The position numbers and the translations under genes are program-made. Source: Akebia trifoliata (taxonomy: Eukaryota > Streptophyta > Magnoliopsida > Ranunculales > Lardizabalaceae). Taken from it: a stretch of DNA of 64,000 nt. Where the stretch lies: contig CM030706.1 of assembly GCA_017979445.1 (NCBI GenBank), positions 18,772,967 to 18,836,966 of the forward strand, read 5' to 3'. Below, piece by piece: positions 54,569 through 64,000 of this stretch. The first letter of the stretch is position 1. Each line of letters starts with the position of its first letter. The notes beneath the pieces were generated by a model. It did no database searches, had not been told where the DNA came from, and was given only the letters and a program-made list of their open reading frames with translations.

Positions 54569-57500
54569 TGTAGATGCGTGATTCTCGATTACAAATACCA
54601 CTTCTACGAAGGTTTGGAATCGTCACCATTCATTTTTGTAAAATGGTGTGAATGGTCACCCGATATATATTTTTTAGAAAAAGTGTCATTTTTGGTGTTT
54701 AGTGACTCTTGTTCGGATAAGGTACTAATCAACTTGAGATCGGGGCAAGCGGTTCGATTGGAGAAAAGGAAAGGTATTAGGCACCATTTTCTCCCCACCA
54801 AGTGGTGGTAACCTCAACACAACTCGATCATTTTTTAGATGAGAATGTAAAATAAAATAAAGTGCCACGAGTCGATAACTTGTACCCTAAGTAAGGATTT
54901 ATTTTTGACTTGATTATAGGATCATCCCATTGAAGGAGATGATTTTTATAAACCCTTTGCCTTGGGAATTACGTGTGTTTGTAAAAAATATTGGTTATAG
55001 TTATGGGTCTATTCTCATGAGTTGAGAAGAGCCCGAACACCGATTGTCAAAAAATGATTTGATAAGTTAAGACAGTTTTATTTTGAAAATGGTTACAACC
55101 CTTATACTTTCAACTAAATCAAAGTCCAATTTACCAAAGATTAGGGAAGGGAAGCATCATATCCTATGTCTTTCTAAAAAAAAATTAAAAAGATGAGGGG
55201 AAAATAAATAAGGGCTATGGAGATGGTAGATAGAGAAAAAGGGGGTGTGTACTCCTTTGACTTACCTTGAAACTTTAAGGTCTTCTTTGACCTTCAAAGT
55301 GATGATTTTTCCTTGAATTTTCTTCAATGGAAGATAGAAGATTGAGAGAAGATGATGCTTGACTTTAAGAGTAATGCTTGACTTAAGAGTGAGTTAAAAG
55401 TGAGAAAGTATTTTTCTTAATTTTTCATTAGATTTTTTGAGTTAAAAATTAGGGTGGTTTTATAGAAGTTTGGAGGTTATTTTAGGGATAGATTGGGTGA
55501 AAAATGAAATGGAATAGAATGGTTTAAGGATTGTGAGAGAAGGTATTTGTAAATTGAGGATGGTGGAGGGGCATTTATGTAAGGGGGGTCAAATGGGTTA
55601 TTTGTAACACAAATTGGTTGGATCGTTTAACCCATTTGGATTGAGTGTTAGGTGGAATGAAATGAATGGTGTTTAATTGAGATAATGGGGGTGTAAGATG
55701 GTGGTTGATTGATTGAATGTTTGATGAGTTGAGAGGGAGTGGGTTTTGATTAATAGAATAAGTTGTGTAAGAGGGCAATTGATTAGGTTTTGGGAGGGTG
55801 AGGGAAATGGTGACATGTGTCAAGATGTGTGAGATTAAAGTTTTAGATGAGTTGATGGGAGAGAATGAGTGTTTGATTTGAAAGGAGGGGTGTGGGTTTG
55901 TAGGAAATGATGATGGTAGGTTAGGAGAAGATATGAATTTATAGGGAATGATGATGGTAGATTAGAGGGAGATATGGGTTTGTAGGGAATGATGATGGTA
56001 GGTTAGGGAGATGTATGGATTTGTAGAGAATGATGATGGTAGGTTAAGGAAGGGGTGATGGATTGATATGATTTTTAGAGAAAAGGTGATGGGGATGAGT
56101 AGTTTGATAAGGGAGGTAAGTTGAGGTAGTGACATGTATCACACCTGATGGTCATAGGTGATTGGTTGTGATGTTGGGCTTGGGTTGTTGGGTGTGGTAG
56201 ATTAGTTGGGCTTGGGTTGTTGGGTGTGGTGTTGGGTAGATTAGTTGGGCTTGGGTCGTGGGGTGTGGTGTTGGGTTTTAAATCCATTGGGCTTGGGTGG
56301 TGGGTTGAATAGGAATGGTAATGGGTTGGGTTGAATAGTTATAGATTTAGAGCTATAGAGGTGGGGTAAGAAGTTTTTGGTCTGTGGGCCATGTGAGTAG
56401 GGCCTTGGGTCATTTATTGTAAGAGAAAAGAATTTTTTGAAGGTTTGGGCTTTAAGAACCCATTCTGATTTTTGGGATATTTTGCATCGAGGGCTTGGTT
56501 AAATTTGGGTGTCTACAAGTCTCATTCTTTTCTTAATGACTTATGCAAAGTAAGATAAGTATGCTTGAAGATGCTCCCCTTTTACCTAAGGGAGAATAAA
56601 AGAAAGAAATCATAAATTCTGTACAATGTTACCTTCATGGGTTTCAAAATAAACATTACAAAGTTGCCACTTTGGGTTGGAAAAATTACAACAATGAAGA
56701 GGTTGATAAATCATTTTCCCAAAATTGTGTCCTAAGCCTCAATCGTGTTTAATGCATGTTGTTATAGGTGGCTTCACAGTTACCCATTCTTCAAACCTCG
56801 ATGCATACCAAAGTACACACGTCTTAGGTTGGTGATTGGGTTGGATGTGTTCATTCTCGTACCCGAAATAAGCAATCTTAAGTCGTGAAACTACTAAGCA
56901 TCTGGGTTTTAAAATTTTATAGGTAGAGGAGGTTTCTGTAATGGGCTATACAAGTGCATGTGCACACGTACATTTAAAAAAAAGTATCAACCCCTCCTTA
57001 CAAACATTCAACCCACAAAAGAAAAATAGAAGATTACAAATATTCCCACAAAAATAAACAAAATACTATAACAAAGACACAAGCAATAAAGATGTTAGTG
57101 AACACCTATCGACTTTTTTTTAAATTTTGTAAAAATGTCCAAATAGTCATGGTTTGAACCTACAATGCCACCAGTGGAGTCGCCAAGTTGTAGACATGAG
57201 ATGTTCATCTTTGAACCTCAATGTTATGTTGGTTAGAGTCACCACCATTCATTTTTGGAAATGGGTATGAATGGGCACTCGAATCAATTTTTTTAAAAAG
57301 TCATTTTTCATGGTATTTAAGTGACTTTCTTTTATAAAAAAATGTATGGTCTACCTAAGATCTAGGTAAGGAAATTCAATTAAAGAATATGGAAGGTATT
57401 ATGTACCCCATTTTCTCCACTTAAAGTAGTTACCTTTTTAAACTTGGTCATTTTGAATAGATAACAAAACAACACCATACTTGAGATGCATAAAGTGGGC

Positions 57501-58541
57501 GTGTGCACATGATGGGTATGTATCTCTTTGAAAGAAGATTTAATGTTAGTGTTGACATGGGGAATATCCTATGGAATAGGATATCCCATTGAGTCATCGC
57601 ATTTTACTTGAATTGAGATATTGATTTAGTATTTTTGAGAGATTCCATTGATAGAGTTTTCTTATATCCATAATCTTGATGCATGCATGCTTGAGTAGAA
57701 ACTTAGTGTTTTAACCTTATTAAGCGAGTTACACATTTCTTCATCATAGCCAAGCATGTGTGGTGTGTGTATAGTGTACATTATGATGCATAAGAGATAA
57801 ATGGGTTAAAAAAGATTTCAACTTCTATTTTTTTGACCAAACTACCTCCAGCATTCCATGTCTAAGGTAGAGGTTCAATCTACATGGGATGAAGGAGGGT
57901 TCTCTATTACATCATAAATATTTTCTAAAATAAATAAATAAATAGGGATATAAGAAGAAGATGCAAGCTTAAAAACCCACATTGTTCCTTGATAGTCTTG
58001 AATGATATTGTCTTGAGTGAGAAACTTGATATTGAGAGTTTTGGCTAAATGTTGAGAATAGGAGATGAATGATAGGTTTTTTATTTGAAAGCTTGAAGGT
58101 GGAGAGATGGTTGAAGAAGTTGAGTAAAGATTTTGAGGTTAAGAGATGGAGGCTTGAAAGCATGAACTGCTCTTAAGAAATGAGGTTATTTATAAAGTTT
58201 TTGTAGAACTTTTGGAGGTAAAGTGATCTAACCTTAAAAATAAAGAGAGGTTTGGGTTATATTTTTTGAATTTTTCATTTTTATGAGGATAATGATAGAA
58301 TTTATGAGAAGAAACCCTAAAAGTATTTTTGGTATTTGATTTTTTGTTAAATAAAGGTGAGAAAATAAAAATACTTTTGGGAGGGTGAGTAACGGAGTGA
58401 CATGTGTAAAGGTGAAGTAGTAGGTAAAAAGTAGACCTTAGTTCATTTGTAAATAACTCATAAAGCAATGGTGAATGTATATTTTTGAAATTATCTAATG
58501 GAAGAGTGAATAGGGGAGTAACATGTGTAAAGGTAAAATAC
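54569..58541 (-). mobile_element. Small family-B element, LTRs with a 0.67-kb interior
   Basis: Minus orientation. The 3' LTR is 54569-56517 (plus-strand ends TGTAGATGCG and GGGTGTCTACA). The interior is 56518-57188 and contains the tRNA-Arg-type primer site (CCAGTGGAGTCGCCA on the plus strand, 57171-57185). The 5' LTR is 57189-58541, lacking its 5' part. The interior has no coding capacity, so this is a large non-autonomous derivative. The two LTRs are clearly diverged. The right edge runs into a PIF/Harbinger transposase. Confidence 0.72.
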
Positions 58542-58799
58542 ATGGCTTTCCATTCTAAACAATGAGTGGCACGTTGTATTATCATTCAGTATTTTCCGCA
58601 CAAAATCAATCCCCTTAAACGGACAATTACTATGTTCCTCCCTATCTAAGACATTCTCACAATAAAATAAAGAACCTAGGATGACTCCTCTCGTGGCTAT
58701 ATTTAAAACACTTGACCCAACAGTATTGTTGGTATCATCATTTGAATCCATGGTATCAGTCGTATCAACATTATTTGTGGTATCAACATTTGAATCCAT
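58542..58799 (-). pseudogene. PIF/Harbinger transposase, N-terminal fragment
   Basis: After a low-complexity Asp/Asn/Thr start (MDSNVDTTNNVDTTD) the frame reads VRKILNDNTTCHSLFRMESH then VF. This matches the start of plant HARBI1-like DDE transposases, in which a NTTC..-RM...F segment precedes the helix-turn-helix region. It is cut after 86 codons by the LTR of the small family-B element, so the catalytic residues are missing. Sequence left of that element does not resume the transposase, so the rest is deleted or moved. Confidence 0.65.
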
Positions 58800-59150
58800 T
58801 TGACCTGTTTATGGATCCATATTAGTTGTATATACACCCAACTTACAATACACAATAAAATGATATCCACCACATACAACAAAACTCATTATCCACAATA
58901 TTAATTACAATAAACATCTAATAGTGCAAATAATATCCATCTATAGGAAAATATAATATATGTCTAACAAAAATTAACATATCCATCTAACAGAGTATAT
59001 TACATCATATTAGTGCAAAAAGTAACCAATGTATATCACACCCTATAAGTGTATCATCAAACCAACATAAATATCAAAGTAACCAAGCATATTGCACCCT
59101 ATAGGTGCATCCCAAAACCAACATAATATAAAAATAATATGAAAAAATGT

Positions 59151-60198
59151 CTAACAATCTCTCTCAGCCAGATAATCAGTAATCTCGCTCTCCAACCACC
59201 TAAGACGAATATCTGTTGATCGTAACACACAAAAAATCTCTCTGAATTGCCTGTTCTTCATAAACATCTTCAACGTAAAATGATAGAGATCACTGTTGGG
59301 GGTTATATCTGTTAGCTGGTCTAAGAGGTCGATTGACTCTTGAATAGTGCCTTTCTTAACAGAAGTAAAATTGATAAAAGCAGATGTCTGATTGTTAACT
59401 ACATCTACGAGCTTCTCCAATGACTGGCTAATTCGCATAGCAGTAGTCATCTTCTGTCTACAACCCTGAGGTTGTAGAGTATCGCCACTTCTGCGTCGAA
59501 TAGGGTCTGTGGGTGGGGGTACAGTAGCGGTAGCATCATCCCCTAACTCATCAGCATTATCAGGAGTAAAGTCTAGAGGTGTCTGAGACTCCGGGGGCAA
59601 GGTTTCCATGACATCTTCTAGATCATCCCCAAGATTATCTGGTTGGTTTACTGATGTAGATGGCATTGTACCAGATACAGGCGACCACATCCGGCTACCA
59701 ATAGCATATGTGCCTCCAAAGATTACATCTAATTGCTTCGCAAACATCAAAGGCTTCAATCGAAATATTGCATCTTTTGGATGATGCTTTAAAAAATAAA
59801 AATTATAAATTATATATAAAAGAAATAAAAAAATTTAAATAAATGAAATAAAGAAGTAAAAAATAATAATATAACTCTAACCACCCATCCCACCAATCCT
59901 CATTTGCATCTAATATACCCGTTTCAACATTATAAGAGACGCCAGTATTTATGCAAATCTTATTCCAAAGTCCCTAAAGTCCTTTTTGTCTATCCCACTT
60001 ATTTTTCATTTGCCCTCTATCATAGTAAATACCAGTTATCCTTTTAAACTCCTTCACCAATGTTTCATATCCGATCTTATCAAGTACTTTATGTGGCCTC
60101 CTTCCCTTTTTAACTAATTCATAGCATATCTTGACCCAAACTACATGTTGTTTGGGTGTCCAATTTACTTTGGCAATTTTTGAATTGTTATCTTTCAT
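59151..60198 (-). pseudogene. PIF/Harbinger partner protein with Myb/SANT-like domain
   Basis: Such elements encode a second, DNA-binding protein that helps the transposase. Exon 1 (60198-about 59885) starts MKDNNSKIAKVNWTPKQHVV and has WVKICYELVKKGRRP and KNKWDRQKGL. A stop at 59971 is followed in frame by LWNKICINTGVSYNVETGIL then DANEDWW, the end of the Myb/SANT-like domain. An AT-rich intron with acceptor near 59793 fits. Exon 2 (about 59790-59151, with the frame 59151-59759 fully open) gives KPLMFAKQLDVIFGGTYA, an acidic linker and a helical tail ending WLESEITDYLAERDC. One stop and possibly nothing else breaks it. Confidence 0.7.
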
Positions 60199-60199
60199 C

Positions 60200-62067
60200 T
60201 GTCAATGGTAATAACAACAGTAGTGTATGGAACAAAACATGTCATATTCTATTTCAATCTCATCATCAATCTTTTGTAAAATCTTTAGTTCACAAAAAAA
60301 AAAATAATAACGAAATAAGTAAGAATAATAAAAATACTGTTCTGAGTCCCACGGTGAGGGATCCCATATATATTTTAATTTTTGCACAATGTATAATCAA
60401 AGAGAGAAACCAAAAGGCAATGTCAGGCTATCCTATAGATAGTCGGAAGAACACAAAATTCTCAGTCCCACGATGAGGGATCCCTGTGTTCTCAATCTTT
60501 GACTGTACAGAGTACAGTAATTGATGTGTGTGTGTGTGCATGTGTAAGATAAAGAAAAGCATTCATGATTCAAATATTCAAACTTTAAAACTCAATTAGT
60601 GACGATTCAATTCAAATTTAGTAAAAAAAAAACCATCACAATTCTACAACATCCAACAAACATGATTCAAATATTCAAACTTTAAAACTTGGTGAGACTG
60701 CCACTAAGGACTCTTTTGCTCAAAGCTAAAATCTAATCCTTACTCGAGCAAACCTTACATTATGAATCATGCTACCATTATGAATCCAACCCTTATTGGA
60801 ATTTCATAAACTCTTGAAGCTAACCATTGTAATGCATGACTATTTAATTCAACCATGAATATGTAAATAATAAACACACCCACATAATAAACCCTTAAGA
60901 AACCCAAACCCTACAAAAAAAGAAATAAAATTTAGAAAAACAATTCTTTAATTTGCTTAAATAACAAAACTTTAATCACGTAGATCCTAAATTGATAAAA
61001 AAAAAATTCTTAAATTTTCATGTTTATAGGGTCAGAAAAATCAAACCAAATTAAATAAAATTGATAAAAAAATTCTGAAATTTTCATGTTTATAGGGTTG
61101 AAAAATCAAACCAAATTAAATAAAATTGATAAAAAAAAAAATTCTGAAATTTGCACAAAACTATAATCAATTATACCCTAAAATTGATTAAAAAAAAATA
61201 AAAAATTCTAATCCATGTTTAGATGGTTAGAAAAATCGAACCAAATTGAATAAAATTGATAAAAAAAAAAAATTATGAAATTTGTTTAAATAACAAAATT
61301 ATAATCAACTAGACCCTAAAATTGATAAAAAAATTTCAGAAATTTCCATGTTTATAGGATTATAAAAATGGAACCAAAAATCTCGTTTGATTCAACTGTT
61401 TGTCGAGAGAGAAGAGATGAAATTTGCACAAAATAATAATCACAACTATAATCAAAGTAGCCCTTAAAATAAAAAAATCAAAATAAAAAACTTCCATGTT
61501 TATAGGATTAGAAAAATTGAACCACAAGTCCGATTTGATTCCGCTGTTTGTCGAGAGAGAAGAGACGAAGTGGAACTCCGACTACACGCAGATCTATGCG
61601 TGGCTCGACAAAGAGAGAGAGAGAGCTTCGCGACGAAGAGATCTGTTCAAGATCGATACCGAATAGCTGTGCGCAGTTGTGTGAGAGGTTTCTCGACAGA
61701 GAAGAAACGACTATAAGTAGAGAGAGAGACCGTGAGAGAGAGAGAGAGAGAGAGAGAGAGGTGAGATCGAGAGAGAAAGGTGAGATCTGTCGAAGGTTTT
61801 GTCGAAAGATATGTCGAAGAGAATAGAGTAAAGGGGCAAGGGCAAAATCATCTTTTCCCTTCAACCGTTTATTCGGTGTTTTATTTTCCCGCAAATGCGA
61901 TTACAAAAGCATCTCAATCGAGCTTCTTCAATTTACGTTTTTAAATGCAATTACAAAACGCAGATTTTAAACATCGTTTTTAACAAATGGTAATTACGAG
62001 TGAAACCGCAACTTTTCACCGCAAATGCAGTGAAAACCACATTTTGAAGCGATAATAAACAGGCGCC
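60200..62067 (-). mobile_element. Right part and terminal region of the PIF/Harbinger element
   Basis: AT-rich non-coding sequence. A block AGTCCCACGRTGAGGGATCC occurs twice (about 60347 and 60456). A TG microsatellite is at 60524-60538. A diverged repeat of about 100 bp (TTCATGTTTATAGGGT, CCAAATTAAATAAAATTGAT) recurs at 60990-61370. GA tracts lie at 61610-61760. 61900-62067 on the minus strand reads GGCGCCTGTTTATTATCGC, then a region with AATGTGG and TGCGTTTTGTAATTGC words, as in plant Harbinger terminal regions. The exact end and a 3-bp target duplication could not be confirmed because the other end is lost. Confidence 0.45.
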
Positions 62068-63399
62068 AAGTGACGTGCGACCAACATTATCATCGAACTT
62101 TTGTTTGGTTACACGGTGATGAACGGTGGTGATCTGACAACGAAATAAATATGTTTGAGGTACTGCTGTTGGTGGGGCCTACAACAATAAAAAGCGTAAC
62201 TAATCATTTAAAGTTTTAAACATGAGAAACAACAACTAACTAAAAGGACAACAATAATACAGCACAACTGGGAGGGGTTGCCTAACTGTTAATACGTGTC
62301 AGTGTTTAACTTGTTGAACCGACTACACCACCGCCACATTTTTTATTTTTTATTTACTATAGGTGTACTAGCGAAAACAGCGATATGTGCGGACTAGATG
62401 AATGTTGCTGAGTCATCATCTACATACTTCTCACGTGCTGACTCTGCAAACCAATCCTTTCTCTTCCGAAACCTCGGTTTACAGATTCGTCATCCGCCAC
62501 ATCAGCATAATTGCAGATTGGAATTTAATTTTCCGTGATTTACACATGCCTCCCTGTTATGGTCAATATTTACAAATACCCAAGTGTTTTCAAACTGCTC
62601 CCCTTAATACAAGTCTTTTATGAGAGACGATACTGTAAATGACCTAAATGCCCACATTTTCCACCTCTACTGATCTACAGCCCAAAACTACTATTATTTA
62701 ATATTTGAGGTTAAAGTTTTTTTTATTAAACTCTTTAAATTTAATATTCTATTTTCTTCAACCTTCAAATCCAAAAATCAAATTGGATGTTTAGAGCGGC
62801 AAAGAAAGACCCACAAATTTCTAGGATAGAGAAATCAAGGGTTCCACAAGTCTACAAGACATTGAAGATGAGATTGAATTGATTAAAAATAATCTATGCA
62901 AGATTTTTATAGATTGAAGAAAAAGTACTCCTACATTTATCTTCAATCATAAGATTTTATCTCCGTCAATCTTAAAATCTCAAGAATAAGATTGAAGACT
63001 AGATTGGCACCACAGTTGAACATGTTAAAACATATATATCAATTGAAGATGACATTTTCTTAGAGAAAAGGTTATTTAGATCATTTTGCATTGTTCCCTT
63101 AGACAAGACCTAGTTCAAAGGGGGCATTTTATCAGTTTGAAAAAATAGAGATGATTTTAATATTACATAAAATGTAGAGGAGGCATATCTAAATAATCTA
63201 ACTTCTCTCATCTCTTTGTCTCCCCCTTTAAAACCCCATCTTCAATCCTTTGCTTTCTCTTCTCCGTTCAAAACCATCAAAACAACGATTCCGTCTCTCA
63301 ATCTTTCTTCAAAACCATCAAAACAACGATTCAGAGTTCACTTGGTGTACATATCAGTTTACCTAAAACCACTATTTCTTTCTTAGGCGCACGATAGTA
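62068..63399 (+). promoter_or_regulatory. Upstream region of the host gene at 63400
   Basis: Non-repetitive relative to the rest of the window. A G-box CACGTG is at 62432-62437. A 25-bp direct repeat (TTCAAAACCATCAAAACAAC then GATTC) lies at 63267-63291 and 63308-63332, probably in the 5' untranslated region. TTTCTTTCTTAG at 63375-63386 looks like a splice acceptor 14 bases before the ATG, so a leader intron is possible. No TATA box is certain; CCTTTAAAAC near 63226 is a weak candidate. Confidence 0.4.
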
Positions 63400-64000
63400 A
63401 TGGAAATACCACTTATCGACAGAATAAGCAGTTTTGAATCAGAAATAAACCGCTTACAGAACCCATCTCTGCTGTCCCGCATTTTCCATCAATCGAGATT
63501 CGAAGAAATCTCTCAAATTCGTAGTTTCTGGACATGGGGAGCTCTGATTCTCGCTTTTATAGCGACTTTCAGTAGCATCATCAAACGAACCAAGTTCGTA
63601 ATTTTCAGAATCTGGAAGGGCAAATCTGTAATTTCAGAGCCTCTGCTCTCAAAACCCTCAAAAGAAAACAACGAAGAAGACGACGATACTTGCTCATCTT
63701 CATCTTCATCTTCTTCAGACGAAGAAGACGAACCGATTTCGCCATTCGATGAAGATTCTCGAGTGGCAGGTTATGGAAATTTTTATGAACACCAGGGGCA
63801 AAATCGTAATTTTAAGATCTCGAGAATGCGAAGTAGTGGGGAGAGCTTCTCTTGGTCTGACCTTGGTTACGGTAAAAGTGTGGTTAAATCATGGGAGGGT
63901 TTAGGGTTAGGGTTTGAGGATTCGTCTGGAAGTCTGATTTCGTTGTGGGATTTAAACAAAAACCAGATTACAAGCTCGTTTCATGGCCGGAAATGTCCGG
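63400..64000 (+). CDS. Unrecognised host membrane protein, N-terminal part
   Basis: From ATG at 63400 (an in-frame stop lies 36 bases upstream) the frame stays open for 200 codons to the window edge. It begins MEIPLIDRISSFESEINRL. Residues 46-61 (WGALILAFIATFSSII) form one likely membrane helix, followed by basic residues. Residues 88-111 are acidic and Ser-rich (EENNEEDDD-type, then a run of eight Ser and DEEDE). Codon use is even and no stop or frameshift is present, unlike all other frames here. The end contains GSLISLWDLNKNQITSSF, which looks like a WD/beta-strand motif but is not enough to assign a family. The gene continues beyond the window. I do not recognise its function. Confidence 0.75.
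   Translation, partial: MEIPLIDRISSFESEINRLQNPSLLSRIFHQSRFEEISQIRSFWTWGALILAFIATFSSIIKRTKFVIFRIWKGKSVISEPLLSKPSKENNEEDDDTCSSSSSSSSDEEDEPISPFDEDSRVAGYGNFYEHQGQNRNFKISRMRSSGESFSWSDLGYGKSVVKSWEGLGLGFEDSSGSLISLWDLNKNQITSSFHGRKCP

Noticed and set aside
61548..61826. Arg/Glu-rich 92-codon frame
   Set aside because: It is created by GA microsatellites in an AT-rich non-coding stretch.
62402..62623. 73-codon frame upstream of the host gene
   Set aside because: No domain, no repeat partner and unremarkable codon use; expected by chance.

Overview
This window is repeat-dominated nuclear DNA of a flowering plant, probably a dicot (inference). The evidence is AT-rich sequence, nested Ty3/Gypsy LTR retrotransposons of the Tat/Ogre and Athila groups, a PIF/Harbinger DNA transposon, GA and TA microsatellites, and one host gene starting near the right edge. 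No rRNA, tRNA gene, CRISPR array or bacterial-type gene was seen. Nearly all retroelement reading frames carry stops or frameshifts.

Layout. (1) 1-9579 and 22585-23459: a decayed Tat element on the minus strand ('element 0'). It keeps, right to left, tandem-repeat leader arrays, a leader module, gag, protease, reverse transcriptase, two RNase H domains and integrase. (2) 9580-22584: a complete minus-strand insertion ('element 1', LTR family A, 13.0 kb) inside element 0, with target duplication CCAAT, tRNA-Arg-type primer site and polypurine tract. It has only a gag fragment and a sliver of reverse transcriptase; the rest of its pol is deleted. (3) 23460-35788: a plus-strand relative ('element 2') that lost gag and most of pol, keeps an integrase fragment, and carries a captured piece of the host gene for the beta subunit of pyrophosphate-dependent phosphofructokinase. 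Its 3' LTR is truncated and joined head to head to an inverted family-A LTR (35789-37341). (4) 37342-43461 and 54042-54220: a minus-strand Tat element with family-B LTRs whose surviving internal region holds an antisense reading frame resembling the plant mobile domain family. (5) 43462-54041: an Athila-like, non-autonomous element (family-C LTRs) inserted in the family-B LTR. Its 5' LTR contains a solo family-A LTR with target duplication AGCTA, and a 1.24-kb segment spanning that junction is present in three tandem copies. (6) 54569-58541: a small family-B element, almost only LTRs, that cuts into a PIF/Harbinger transposon (58542-about 62067; transposase start and Myb/SANT-like partner). 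(7) 62068-64000: the upstream region and first 200 codons of an unrecognised, intact host membrane-protein gene.

The most unusual signals lie in the non-coding parts of the family-A elements. Between pol and the 3' LTR both carry arrays of short hairpins whose stems change in matched pairs from unit to unit. A leader module of about 150-220 bp upstream of gag recurs in elements of at least two otherwise different retrotransposon groups. All homology statements were made by eye from translated frames and motif recall; no search or alignment program was run.
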